The notes under the pieces are model-generated. The model did not search any database, had not been told where the DNA came from, and worked only from the letters and a program-made list of their open reading frames with translations. Positions 52,811 through 61,434 of a stretch of DNA of 64,000 nt are shown piece after piece. Position numbers and translations under genes: made by a program. Each line of letters starts with the position of its first letter. Within the stretch, counting starts at the first letter, position 1. Source of the stretch: Pedobacter ginsenosidimutans (lineage in GTDB: Bacteria > Bacteroidota > Bacteroidia > Sphingobacteriales > Sphingobacteriaceae); NCBI RefSeq assembly GCF_001442625.1, contig NZ_LMZQ01000007.1, positions 1-64,000 of the forward strand. Reading direction: 5' to 3'.

Positions 52811-54862
52811 TTGAAACCGAGCCTTACTTTATTCTTAATTTTATCTTCTTTTACTGGTTTAGCCCAAACTATAAAACCCGATTCGACCAAAAAACTCGAA
52901 GAAGTTACCGTTAAGGGCTATTACAATTCGCATTCGTTATTAAGATCAGTATCAGCCGTAACTTTGATTGATAGCAATTTAATCGGAAATCAGCAGAGCA
53001 GTTCCTTAGTGAGCACTTTAAATACTGTTCCTGGTGTAAGAATGGAAGAACGTTCGCCAGGCAGCTATCGTTTATCGCTTCGCGGCAGTTTACTCCGATC
53101 TCCTTTTGGCATTAGAAATATTAAAATTTACATTGATGATTTCCCCTTAACTGATGCAGGGGGAAATACCTACCTAAATGCCTTAGATGTTTCTGCGGTA
53201 GGTATGATGGAGATTTATAGGGGACCAGAAGCCAGTATTTTTGGTGCAAATACAGGTGGTGCTATTTTGATTGATCCTCCCACCATAAACCACAATGAAA
53301 TTAATATTTCAGCTATTGGAGGTTCTTATGGTCTTTTGCATCAAACGGCATCAATCAAACAGCAATATAAAAAGTATAGTTTCAGCTTTAGCGAAGGGTA
53401 TCAGAGAAGTGACGGGTATCGACAAAACAGTGCAATGGATAGAAAATACTTTCAAACGCTGCAGCAATGGAATTATAGCAATGCTGGCAGTTTAAAGGCT
53501 TTTGCTTTTTACAGCGATTTAAACTACGAAACACCAGGTGGATTAACGGCTGTACAATTAGATCAAAACCCTAAACTGGCCCGTCCGGCAACACCAACAC
53601 TACCTGGCGCCATTTCACAGCAAGCTGCTATTTACAATAAAACCATTTTCGGGGGAATATCCAATTCGTACCAGATCAATAAACACCTAAAGCATGTTAT
53701 TGCTTTATTTACCTCTTATACCGATTTCAGGAACCCCTTTATAACCAATTACGAAAAGCGCTACGAAAGTACGCTTGGACTAAGAACATTTTTAGAATAC
53801 GCTCAGGCAAAAGAAGATATTAAATTTAATGTTCAAATGGGATTAGAAAGTTCTGCTACCAAAAGTCAGATTAAAAACTTTAATAATAATGGTGGCGAAG
53901 CTACTGCAATGCAAGCTTCAGACCGCTTAAAAGCCGATCAGGATTTTGCTTACTTCAGGTTAAACTTCGACATCAACAATAAATTTCTGATCGAACTTGC
54001 ATCGAGTTTAAACTTTTTCAGCTACAATTATGAAAGCTACTTCCCTGTAACAATTGCAATAAAAGAGCGCAAGTTTAATACCCAATTTATGCCAAAGGCC
54101 GCGTTATCTTACTTAATCGCAAATGAACTCTCTGCCAGGGCTTCTGTAAGTAAAGGTTATTCCACGCCTACTATCGCAGAAGTGAGGTCGTCTGATAACA
54201 ACATCAACAATAACCTGCAAGCAGAGTCAGGCTGGAATTATGAATTGGGCTTAAGGTATAAAACTGGGAATAACCGTTTTTATGCTAACGGAAATATATT
54301 CCATTACGAGTTAAAAAATGCTATTGTAAGAAGACTAAATCAAAATGACGCTGAATATTTCATAAATGCAGGCGGAACAAAACAAGAAGGAATTGAACTG
54401 GAAACAGCCTTATGGATAATCAAAAACAATGCTTCATGGTTAACAGGATTACAGCTAAGAAGCAATTATACCTGGAGCCAATTTAAATTTGAAGATTTTG
54501 TAAGCGGCACTAGCAATTACACGGGCAACCAACTTACCGGTGTTCCAAAAAATGTATGGGTTAATAGTCTCGAATTTAATTTCAAGAAAGAACTTTACCT
54601 CTTTGCTCAACACAACTACACCTCAGCAATTCCTCTAAATGATGCCAATACCACCTTTTCTAAAAGGTACCATCTGCTTGAAGTAAAAGCCGGAATAAAA
54701 AACCTAAGGTTAAGCAGAACCTGTCTTGATTTTTTCGCAGGCTTAAATAATCTACTAAATGTTGATTATAGCTTAGGCAATGATTTAAACGCCGCAAATG
54801 GGAGGTATTTTAACCCCGCCCCAGGAATTAATTTTTATACTGGCCTTTCTATTAAATTGTAA
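52811..54862 (+). CDS. TonB-dependent receptor
   Basis: A 683-residue outer-membrane receptor. Signal peptide KPSLTLFLILSSFTGLAQ, then a TonB-box-like stretch EVTVKGYYN, plug domain (VPGVRMEERSPGSYRLSLRGSLLRSPFGIRN...IYRGPEASIFGANTGGAI) and barrel ending FYTGLSIKL. The start is taken as TTG at 52811 because it directly precedes the signal; the frame opens at 52715 inside the previous gene. An ACCACAG/CTGTGGT inverted repeat lies in the gap. It may take up a metal chelate or the sugar/PQQ used by the upstream enzyme; this is inference. Confidence 0.87.
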   Translation: MKPSLTLFLILSSFTGLAQTIKPDSTKKLEEVTVKGYYNSHSLLRSVSAVTLIDSNLIGNQQSSSLVSTLNTVPGVRMEERSPGSYRLSLRGSLLRSPFGIRNIKIYIDDFPLTDAGGNTYLNALDVSAVGMMEIYRGPEASIFGANTGGAILIDPPTINHNEINISAIGGSYGLLHQTASIKQQYKKYSFSFSEGYQRSDGYRQNSAMDRKYFQTLQQWNYSNAGSLKAFAFYSDLNYETPGGLTAVQLDQNPKLARPATPTLPGAISQQAAIYNKTIFGGISNSYQINKHLKHVIALFTSYTDFRNPFITNYEKRYESTLGLRTFLEYAQAKEDIKFNVQMGLESSATKSQIKNFNNNGGEATAMQASDRLKADQDFAYFRLNFDINNKFLIELASSLNFFSYNYESYFPVTIAIKERKFNTQFMPKAALSYLIANELSARASVSKGYSTPTIAEVRSSDNNINNNLQAESGWNYELGLRYKTGNNRFYANGNIFHYELKNAIVRRLNQNDAEYFINAGGTKQEGIELETALWIIKNNASWLTGLQLRSNYTWSQFKFEDFVSGTSNYTGNQLTGVPKNVWVNSLEFNFKKELYLFAQHNYTSAIPLNDANTTFSKRYHLLEVKAGIKNLRLSRTCLDFFAGLNNLLNVDYSLGNDLNAANGRYFNPAPGINFYTGLSIKL

Positions 54863-54868
54863 TCTTTA

Positions 54869-54907
54869 AATCGCATCATATAAATCAAACATTTACATGA
54901 TGCGATT
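54869..54907. terminator. Convergent terminator between the TonB receptor and ssb
   Basis: AATCGCATCAT (54869-54879) and ATGATGCGATT (54897-54907) are perfect 11-base inverted repeats between convergent genes. Confidence 0.75.
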
Positions 54908-54917
54908 ATGCTACAAG

Positions 54918-55265
54918 CTAAAAAGCCTGCTGTTTTTCATTTTCTCTAATTACGACATCGCTAACTACTACATCTACTCCATAACGCTTTTTCCCGTCTT
55001 TACTGTCATAACTATTTGCCTGTAACCTGCCCTCTACCCTTAAGCCTGTACCCTTTTTAACCTGAGCTTCAGCAATGTCTGCTTTTGCATTCCAGAAAGT
55101 TAAATTAAACCATTGCACTCTTTTTACTTCTTCACCCCCAGAATTTCTATAGGTTTCGTTTATGGCCAGGTTAACCCTTGCTAATTTTTGATTTCCAAAA
55201 GTTTTAATCTCTGCATCTGCTCCTGCAAATCCGCTCAATACTACTTTGTTAATTGCACTTTCCAT
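54918..55265 (-). CDS. ssb: Single-stranded DNA-binding protein (short form)
   Basis: A 115-residue OB-fold protein: INKVVLSGFAGADAEIKTFGNQKLARVNLAINETY, WFNLTFWNAKADIAEAQVKKGTGLRVEGRLQAN. It ends NEKQQAF and lacks the acidic tail ending in DDIPF that recruits partners, so it is probably an accessory SSB paralogue. ATG start at 55265. It is divergent from the zinc-ribbon gene at 55505, with a phased repeat between. Confidence 0.9.
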   Translation of the reverse strand: MESAINKVVLSGFAGADAEIKTFGNQKLARVNLAINETYRNSGGEEVKRVQWFNLTFWNAKADIAEAQVKKGTGLRVEGRLQANSYDSKDGKKRYGVDVVVSDVVIRENEKQQAF

Positions 55266-55368
55266 GATCTTTAAATTTTAAGTTTCTAAATGTTTAACGA
55301 ACAGCTATCACCTCGATAACCGACAGGACAAAATTGTGAACTGCATCAAAAATTAGTCGGATCGTAAA

Positions 55369-55396
55369 CATTTATAGTCGTTTATAAACGTTTATA
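55369..55396. promoter_or_regulatory. Three tandem 10-base repeats between ssb and the zinc-ribbon gene
   Basis: CATTTATA (55369-55376), CGTTTATA (55379-55386) and CGTTTATA (55389-55396) have an exact 10-base period, one helical turn. CGTTTATAAACG (55379-55390) is also a perfect palindrome. Likely a regulator-binding site shared by the two divergent genes. Confidence 0.45.
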
Positions 55397-55504
55397 CACG
55401 GAAAACATGCATTTAAAGCTGCAAGGGAATGTTTTATTTTTTTTTATTCCGTCATTTTATTTTATAAATTAGGTCATCATCCCATAATAAAAAAAGAAAT
55501 TATT

Positions 55505-55870
55505 ATGGAACGTTTATGTTTAGACTGCGGAACCCTGATTAGAGGAAGGGCCGATAAAAAATACTGCGATGATTCTTGTCGCAACAATTACAACAATCGT
55601 TTAAAGATTGAGGATAATCTCGTGATTAACAGGGTAAATAGCATACTAAGAAAGAATCGTGCAATCCTTGCTGCTCTTAATCCAAATGGTAAAACCAAGG
55701 TTACCGGTAAAAAGCTAATTTCGGCAGGCTTTAATTTTGAATACCATACTTACTGTTATGAAACCCAGAACAGTAACACATACATTTTCTGCTATGAATA
55801 CGGTTACTTAATTTTAGGTGATGACAGGTACCTGCTGGTAAAAAGGGAGGAAAAGCTTTGGTTGGCCTAG
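55505..55870 (+). CDS. Small zinc-ribbon-like protein
   Basis: A 121-residue protein. The N-terminus CLDCGTLIRGRADKKYCDDSCRNNYNNR has the CxxC...CxxxC pattern of a DUF2116-like zinc ribbon. The rest ends in LILGDDRYLLVKREEKLWLA and is unassigned. It is cytoplasmic, possibly nucleic-acid-associated. ATG start at 55505. Confidence 0.75.
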   Translation: MERLCLDCGTLIRGRADKKYCDDSCRNNYNNRLKIEDNLVINRVNSILRKNRAILAALNPNGKTKVTGKKLISAGFNFEYHTYCYETQNSNTYIFCYEYGYLILGDDRYLLVKREEKLWLA

Positions 55871-56160
55871 TTCAAAATGCTTTGATTTGCTGGTGTTATG
55901 TTCAGTATAAAAAGACGCATATAATCTCCCGCAAATTTCGCAGAAAAGCGCTGATTTGTGATTTACGCTGCGTTAATCTGTGTGATCAGCGGGAAATTAA
56001 TAACCATTATACAATTAACTTATCACTAGATTAAACACCTAAAATTGTAGAAAGCTCATCGTATGATTTTTTTATTCTGGAGGAGATGATTAGTTTTATC
56101 AGATAAAAACTCCTTATTTTCGTTCAGTTTCTTTCATCCCCCCTATTTTATTTAACGAAC

Positions 56161-56694
56161 ATGCTGATAACTAAATTACCCCTGATATTACAAACAGCAT
56201 CAAATTTAGTTTATAACCCGCTTGATTATCAAATAAATAATCTACAAATAGAAAGTGAAAGTCAGGAATATGCAGCCTGTACTTTTGAATTAAACAGATT
56301 AAAAATCAAATATCGCCTTGCTAAAATTACCCCAACCAAGGCTGGTCAATTTGTAACCATATGGAAGCGGAATGAAGCAGGAATTACTACTCCGTTTAAT
56401 GATCAGGATGAATTTGACCTATTAATAATATCTGCCAGTAGTGTTGACCGATCTGGCCAGTTCATTTTTCCAAAAGACATATTGGTACAACATAAAATTA
56501 TTACCAAAAATGGAATAGAAGGTAAAAGAGGGATTAGGATTTATCCGCCCTGGGATACAGTAACCAATAAACAGGCAGAGAAAACCCAACAGTGGCAGGT
56601 GCCTTATTTTCTTCAGATTGATATTAATGAAAATATCGATCTTGCAAGGGCCAAGAAATTAATCGGCAATGGAATTAAACAAACAGAATTTTAA
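56161..56694 (+). CDS. MepB-family protein
   Basis: A 177-residue protein matching the MepB family seen next to the MepA efflux pump in Staphylococcus: EYAACTFELNRLKIKYRLAKITPTKAGQFVTIWKRN, then FDLLIISAS and GIEGKRGIRIYPPWD. No transporter lies nearby here. Biochemical role unknown. ATG start at 56161. Confidence 0.82.
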   Translation: MLITKLPLILQTASNLVYNPLDYQINNLQIESESQEYAACTFELNRLKIKYRLAKITPTKAGQFVTIWKRNEAGITTPFNDQDEFDLLIISASSVDRSGQFIFPKDILVQHKIITKNGIEGKRGIRIYPPWDTVTNKQAEKTQQWQVPYFLQIDINENIDLARAKKLIGNGIKQTEF

Positions 56695-56774
56695 AATCCC
56701 TGTTAAACTCAGCAAGTTTCGGGTAGTTTACCTTTTCTTTCCAAACTACTTTTGGATATAAATTATTCAATACC

Positions 56775-57614
56775 ATGAAAGCACAAGAAGAAATCAATTT
56801 CAATCGTATAGCCGAAGCCATTAGCTATATCAAGGCGAATTTTAAAACACAGCCTGGTTTAGAAGAAATTGCAGAGAAAGTAAATTTAAGCCCTTTTCAT
56901 TTCCAAAGATTATTTAGCGAATGGGCTGGCACTACCCCTAAGCGTTTTTTGCAGTACATCAGCATTGGTTATGCCAAAGAAATGCTGAAAGAAAACCAAA
57001 GTTTATTCGATACCGCATTGGAAACCGGCTTATCGGGAACCAGCAGACTGCACGATCTTTTTGTAAACATTGAAGGGATGACGCCCGGAGAATATAAAAA
57101 CGGTGGCGAAAACCTCCAAATCAATTATAGTTTTGCAGAAAGTCCGTTCGGTAATATCATTGTAGCCAGCACCACAAAAGGAATATGCCATATCGCTTTT
57201 TATGATGACGAAAGCATTGCTTTGGCGCATTTGCAACGCCAATTCCCAGCAGCTCAATACCAGCAGATATTGGATAAAGAACAACAAAATGCTTTATATA
57301 TTTTCAGTCACGATTGGAGCAAATTGCACCAGATCAAACTGCATTTAAAAGGCACTGATTTCCAGTTAAAAGTTTGGGAAGCTTTGTTAAAAATCCCTAT
57401 GGGTAAATTGGCCACTTATGGCAACATTGCCAAACAATTACAAAATCCTAATGCATCCAGAGCGGTGGGCACGGCGATTGGAGATAATCCGGTGGCGTTT
57501 CTCATTCCTTGTCACCGGGTAATACAATCAAGCGGTGCCTTGGGCGGCTACCATTGGGGAGTGAACAGAAAAACAGCCATGATTGGCTGGGAGGCCGCAA
57601 AAGCTAATGTTTAA
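56775..57614 (+). CDS. AraC-type regulator fused to methylated-DNA-protein-cysteine methyltransferase
   Basis: A 279-residue Ada-type protein without the N-terminal phosphotriester-binding module. Residues about 10-105 are the AraC HTH (LEEIAEKVNLSPFHFQRLFSEWAGTTPKRFLQY). Residues about 115-275 are the O6-methylguanine methyltransferase with acceptor Cys in FLIPCHRVIQ (near 245) and the GNIAKQLQNPNASRAVGTAIG stretch. It repairs alkylated guanine and may activate its own operon. Ada-like and AlkB-like genes follow at 57620 and 57844. Confidence 0.92.
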   Translation: MKAQEEINFNRIAEAISYIKANFKTQPGLEEIAEKVNLSPFHFQRLFSEWAGTTPKRFLQYISIGYAKEMLKENQSLFDTALETGLSGTSRLHDLFVNIEGMTPGEYKNGGENLQINYSFAESPFGNIIVASTTKGICHIAFYDDESIALAHLQRQFPAAQYQQILDKEQQNALYIFSHDWSKLHQIKLHLKGTDFQLKVWEALLKIPMGKLATYGNIAKQLQNPNASRAVGTAIGDNPVAFLIPCHRVIQSSGALGGYHWGVNRKTAMIGWEAAKANV

Positions 57615-57619
57615 CCCGC

Positions 57620-57868
57620 ATGATCAAACATGCAGATATTTCAACGGTAGAACTCAAAAAACATTTTAAAAACAAAGATATTTGCCTTGGCGGAAATGCC
57701 CGGTTGAAAATTTACGGACTACTTAAATGTACATCGGGAAAGCGGATGAAGAAAGAAAACCGTGTATTTTTCCGTTCTGTAGATGAAGCGCTTCAACATG
57801 GCTACCGCCCGTGCGGGCATTGCTTAAAAACAGCATATAAACAATGGATTTATTCAATACCAAAATAG
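57620..57868 (+). CDS. Stand-alone Ada metal-binding domain protein
   Basis: An 82-residue protein similar to the Ada N-terminal zinc domain: KIYGLLKCTSGKRMKKENRVFF and GYRPCGHCLK. Cys22, Cys37, Cys65 and Cys68 are available for metal. Relative to E. coli Ada, Cys37 aligns with the methyl-accepting Cys38, while the Cys42 position is Lys41, so Cys22 may serve as replacement ligand. It lies 5 bases after the fusion gene and overlaps alkB by 25 bases. It may be the phosphotriester sensor split from Ada. Confidence 0.8.
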   Translation: MIKHADISTVELKKHFKNKDICLGGNARLKIYGLLKCTSGKRMKKENRVFFRSVDEALQHGYRPCGHCLKTAYKQWIYSIPK

Positions 57869-58452
57869 ATGTTAACCAAAATCTGCTCCCATACGGTGGA
57901 ACGGTAAATTATTATGGAAAATTATTCCAGCTACCGGAAGCCGATCATTATTTCGATGTACTGATGAATACTGTTGAATGGAAGAATGATGAAGCTTTTA
58001 TTATGGGTAAACACATCATCACCAAAAGAAAAGTAGCCTGGTATGGAGATGAAGCCTATTCTTATACCTACTCCAATAAATCGAAAATGGCCTTACCATG
58101 GACAAAGGAGTTACTGGAGCTAAAAAAAATATCAGAAGAGCAAACGGGTACCGCATTTAACTCTTGTTTGCTTAATTTATACCACAACGGTGATGAAGGC
58201 ATGGCCTACCACAGTGACGACGAGAAGGCCTTAGCTAAAGATTCTGCCATTGCATCATTAAGTTTCGGTGCAGAACGAAGGTTTCTTTTCAAACACAAAA
58301 AAACTAAAGAAACGGTAACTTTATTTTTAGAAAATGGAAGTTTATTGGTGATGAAAGATGAAACACAAACCAATTGGCTGCACCGCCTTCCACCAACTAA
58401 AAAAGTAAGTAAGCCAAGAATAAACCTAACCTTTAGAACAATGGAGGTTTAG
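57844..58452 (+). CDS. alkB: AlkB-like 2-oxoglutarate/Fe(II) dioxygenase
   Basis: A 202-residue DNA-repair dioxygenase. The iron-binding HxD is in MAYHSDDEK (near 122-124), the distal His in NWLHRLPPT (near 180), and the 2-oxoglutarate-binding RxxxxxR in KPRINLTFRTM. It removes methyl groups from 1-methyladenine and 3-methylcytosine by oxidation. Third gene of the alkylation operon, overlapping the Ada-domain gene. Confidence 0.92.
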   Translation: MDLFNTKIDVNQNLLPYGGTVNYYGKLFQLPEADHYFDVLMNTVEWKNDEAFIMGKHIITKRKVAWYGDEAYSYTYSNKSKMALPWTKELLELKKISEEQTGTAFNSCLLNLYHNGDEGMAYHSDDEKALAKDSAIASLSFGAERRFLFKHKKTKETVTLFLENGSLLVMKDETQTNWLHRLPPTKKVSKPRINLTFRTMEV

Positions 58453-58548
58453 TTTAAACCAGACTTATTTATCATCCTAAGGGATAAATTATCGTATAAA
58501 AATCAATGTAAATGACTGATTTTTTTTGCGAATGTTAGATTATAAGGA

Positions 58549-58710
58549 TCGTCATTCCCAACTCGATTGGGAATCGTAATGCAAGCGCTTTAAGATTCCC
58601 GCCTGCGCGGGAAAGACGACCATTCTATTGGAATGTGTCAATGGTAACCTGTCGAAGACAAATATTTTGTCTCCGATCAATAAAAAGTCTTCGACAAGCT
58701 CAGATTGACA
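58549..58710. repeat. Two REP-like elements in a 316-base gene-free gap
   Basis: First element: CGTCATTCCC ... GGGAAAGACGAC (about 58549-58620), with an inner ATTGGGAATC / GATTCCCG pair. Second: TGTCAAT (58636) ... ATTGACA (58704-58710) with GTCGAAGAC / GTCTTCGAC arms. No gene lies between 58453 and 58768. Confidence 0.6.
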
Positions 58711-58768
58711 ACAATTTTAATTGAGTTAAGGTATAATATAATCCCAACCAATATAACTTCAAAAAATC

Positions 58769-59557
58769 TTAGTGCTTAAACTCCTTAATATCTACAATAC
58801 GGTCATCATCAGCATTTTTCTTTAAGAAAGATGTTCCATTTGCATTCACTACCCAGGTATAATCTCTTTGAATATTTCCAACAAGGGTTTCAGGTTCATT
58901 TATTAATGCTGCTGGCAATGGCAGGTTAAAAGTTTCGCCCGTTGCCGTATTTACCTGGTACAAGGAATTGGCGGTTAAAAAGGCTAACGTGGTTTTATCG
59001 CTAGAGTACATGAAAAATTTCCCCTGGATACGCTCGTCAGGATTTTGTCTCTTAATAGGATAAACCCTTGAATTTATAGTCGTGATAAAAAAATCGTTAT
59101 TCACCAAAATATTACTACGTGTTAATTCTTCTAAACCGTTTGTATATTTTTTATCTTCAGCACCTTTTGATGGTTTATTCAGGCTCACCACTTCGGTTTT
59201 CCCATCATTAACAGAAATGATATAAAACGGAGCCATTTTACCCGTTTCATTAGCTACCTGTACCAATACAGCAGTTTTTTGTGTATTGATGAATGATGCA
59301 ACAATAAATTTCTGCGCAGCGGCATTTGGGGCATCGTCAACAATAATAGTGGTATCTTTATATTGAATGGCAAAGCGATCGGCTGCTGCCACAGCACCAG
59401 AATCTGTTTTTACGATAGTAAGTACATTTTTCTTCGATTTCGGGAAAACATTAAAATCGTCACTGGCAGTAAACGGTTTTGCCTTGTAGGCTTTTTCAGA
59501 TTTACCGCAGCCAAATAAAACAACGGAAAGTAAGAGTGAGTAAAGCGTAATTTTCAT
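58769..59557 (-). CDS. Predicted lipoprotein, function unknown
   Basis: A 262-residue lipoprotein (MKITLYSLLLSVVLFGCGKS). The mature part is rich in beta-prone residues and may form a small propeller-like fold (TLAFLTANSLYQVNTATGETFNL). No family recognised. ATG start at 59557; convergent with alkB across the REP elements. Confidence 0.7.
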   Translation of the reverse strand: MKITLYSLLLSVVLFGCGKSEKAYKAKPFTASDDFNVFPKSKKNVLTIVKTDSGAVAAADRFAIQYKDTTIIVDDAPNAAAQKFIVASFINTQKTAVLVQVANETGKMAPFYIISVNDGKTEVVSLNKPSKGAEDKKYTNGLEELTRSNILVNNDFFITTINSRVYPIKRQNPDERIQGKFFMYSSDKTTLAFLTANSLYQVNTATGETFNLPLPAALINEPETLVGNIQRDYTWVVNANGTSFLKKNADDDRIVDIKEFKH

Positions 59558-59766
59558 AGGTATAGCTATTTATTTTTTGCTAATTTATAATCTTTATTGC
59601 GCTTATTTTATCAAAGTCACCAGAAAATTACCACATCTGCTTAAAAAACGCAACAGATTGTGTTTATAACAGTATTCCACTATTTTAATTATAAAGACCA
59701 CAGCCTCTGGGCATTTGCATCTCCTTCAGATTCAAACGCCTTACCTTCTGTGTTTCGGCGGTAGAA

Positions 59767-59799
59767 TTTGACTACTTCAGACTAAATTCCTTATTTTTG
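59767..59799 (+). promoter_or_regulatory. Bacteroidota-type promoter of the LuxR gene
   Basis: TTTG (59767-59770), 21 bases, TATTTTTG (59792-59799). Good match to the consensus; 15 bases before the ATG at 59815. Confidence 0.55.
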
Positions 59800-59814
59800 A
59801 TTAACAGATAACCA

Positions 59815-60288
59815 ATGGCAAACACACCGAATTTTCTCGCTAAAAACAAAAGCGTAATCTTATATGGGGTTTTCCTGGCTGCACTACTGTTTTTGCTGAA
59901 GTGGCTTGAACTTCGTTTTATTATCATCGACCATGCCTTCGAAATTTATGCGGGTTCGATAGCCGTTATTTTTACCGCTTTAGGCATTTGGCTCGCGCTT
60001 AAATTAACCAGGCCCAAAACCATACTGATCGAAAAAGAAGTTTTTACCGGAAAGCCTGAAACATTTATCCTCAATGAAAAAGAACTGACCAAACTCAACA
60101 TCAGCAAAAGAGAGCTTGAAGTTTTGCAGCTCATGTCTGCAGGTTTAAGCAACCAGGAAATTGCGTTAAAGTTATTTGTTTCTTTAAACACCATAAAAAC
60201 ACACAACGCCAGGCTTTTCGAAAAACTGGAGGTTAAACGCAGAACACAGGCTATAGAAACAGCAAAAAGACTTAGTATTATCCCTTAA
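59815..60288 (+). CDS. Membrane-anchored LuxR-type regulator
   Basis: A 157-residue protein: two transmembrane segments (VILYGVFLAALLFLLKWL; IYAGSIAVIFTALGIWLAL) and a C-terminal LuxR/GerE HTH (about 95-155, ISKRELEVLQLMSAGLSNQEIALKLFVSLNTIKTHNARLFEKL). It acts at the inner membrane on DNA. It precedes a DUF4199 gene by 205 bases; the pairing suggests regulation of that gene. Confidence 0.86.
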   Translation: MANTPNFLAKNKSVILYGVFLAALLFLLKWLELRFIIIDHAFEIYAGSIAVIFTALGIWLALKLTRPKTILIEKEVFTGKPETFILNEKELTKLNISKRELEVLQLMSAGLSNQEIALKLFVSLNTIKTHNARLFEKLEVKRRTQAIETAKRLSIIP

Positions 60289-60404
60289 TGGATTAACACA
60301 TTAGTATTAAAAGGCTACCAATCTGAAAAATCACCCTAAAGTATGAGGGTTAGAAAAAATAATCGAAGCAATTTTGTGGTGTAAACCTCTTAAAATTATA
60401 AACA

Positions 60405-60467
60405 GATGAAACCATCATGAGCAAACGCTCACAGACAGAGATGAATATTGCTCATGATAGCTTCATC
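60405..60467 (+). promoter_or_regulatory. Long leader hairpin before the DUF4199 gene
   Basis: GATGAA (60405-60410) + ATCATGAGCA (60414-60423) pairs with TGCTCATGAT (60449-60458) + TTCATC (60462-60467); a 3x3 internal mismatch interrupts the 16 pairs. It covers the start of a short ORF (60417-60494) that ends at the gene start. Confidence 0.5.
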
Positions 60468-60494
60468 ACAATTAAAAAACAAACTATATACTGA
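60417..60494 (+). CDS. Possible 25-residue leader peptide before the DUF4199 gene
   Basis: ATG at 60417 opens a frame of 25 codons (MSKRSQTEMNIAHDSFITIK...) whose TGA overlaps the ATG of the DUF4199 gene by one base (TGATG), so translation could be coupled. The start lies in the hairpin at 60405-60467. No similar peptide is known to me; it may be fortuitous. Confidence 0.35.
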   Translation: MSKRSQTEMNIAHDSFITIKKQTIY

Positions 60495-61036
60495 TGAAAA
60501 AGAACGTAATGGTATTTGGATTAATCGCCGGCTTAATTGTATCAACCTTGATGGTGCTCTCTATAGCGAGATGTTATAACGACCCGAACCTTGAGCATAG
60601 TATGCTTATCGGCTATGCCTCAATGGTATTGGCTTTTTCCTTTATTTTTGTTGGCATAAAAAACTACCGCGATAAGTATAACAATGGATTAATCACTTTC
60701 GGCAAAGCACTTAAAATCGGTGCATTGATCAGCTTGGTGGCTTCTACCATATATGTTATTGTCTGGTTGATTGATTATTACGTATTTATGCCTGATTTTA
60801 TGGATAAATATGTTGCCCAGGCACTTAGAGAAGCCAAAGCAGATGGCGCATCCGCAGCTGAGCTGGCAACAAAAACAAAAGAACTGGCTTCCAGTCAGGA
60901 AATGTACAAAAACCCGATCATGGTAGTTTTATTTACCTATATGGAAATACTGCCTGTAGGGATATTGATCTCATTGGTAGCAGCACTCATTCTGAAAAGA
61001 AAACCGGACACTCCGTTAAGTGTAAAAACCGCTTAG
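60494..61036 (+). CDS. DUF4199 membrane protein
   Basis: A 180-residue inner-membrane protein with four hydrophobic segments (VFGLIAGLIVSTLMVLSIA; MLIGYASMVLAFSFIFVGI; IGALISLVASTIYVIVWLI; ILPVGILISLVAALIL), the pattern of DUF4199. Function unknown. Translationally linked to a possible leader peptide. Confidence 0.86.
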   Translation: MKKNVMVFGLIAGLIVSTLMVLSIARCYNDPNLEHSMLIGYASMVLAFSFIFVGIKNYRDKYNNGLITFGKALKIGALISLVASTIYVIVWLIDYYVFMPDFMDKYVAQALREAKADGASAAELATKTKELASSQEMYKNPIMVVLFTYMEILPVGILISLVAALILKRKPDTPLSVKTA

Positions 61037-61089
61037 GATACCTGTTAATCTGATCTCCTTTTATTAATTTTAAGCCATTAAAAACAGCT

Positions 61090-61434
61090 ATGTATACGAT
61101 ACCCTTTACCAATATAGATTGGAGCCAGATAGAAAAAGTAGAATACCCTGGCGAAACAGGCACAGCAACATGGCAAACCTTAAACCTTGACGGCTTAAGG
61201 ATCAGGATTGTAGCCTACTCTGCGGGCTACCTTGCCGGTCATTGGTGCCGGAAAGGTCACATTGTACATTGTTTGGCAGGTAGCTTTGTAAGTGAAATGG
61301 AGGATGGATCAACATTCGCACTTAGCACGGGGATGACATATGTGGTTTCTGACGATTTAAGTTCACACCGATCTGTATCACAGGAAAGTGTGAAACTTTT
61401 AATCATTGATGGCAGTTTCTTAAAACCAAGTTAA
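61090..61434 (+). CDS. Cupin-fold protein of the DHCW-motif type
   Basis: A 114-residue small cupin: MYTIPFTNIDWSQIEKVEYPGETGTATWQ, then AGHWCRKGHIVHCLAGSFVSEMEDG and MTYVVSDDLSSHRS. The family's characteristic D before H-W-C is G here. Probable metal-binding single-domain cupin; role unknown. Its stop overlaps the ATG of the GNAT gene (TAATG). Confidence 0.8.
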   Translation: MYTIPFTNIDWSQIEKVEYPGETGTATWQTLNLDGLRIRIVAYSAGYLAGHWCRKGHIVHCLAGSFVSEMEDGSTFALSTGMTYVVSDDLSSHRSVSQESVKLLIIDGSFLKPS

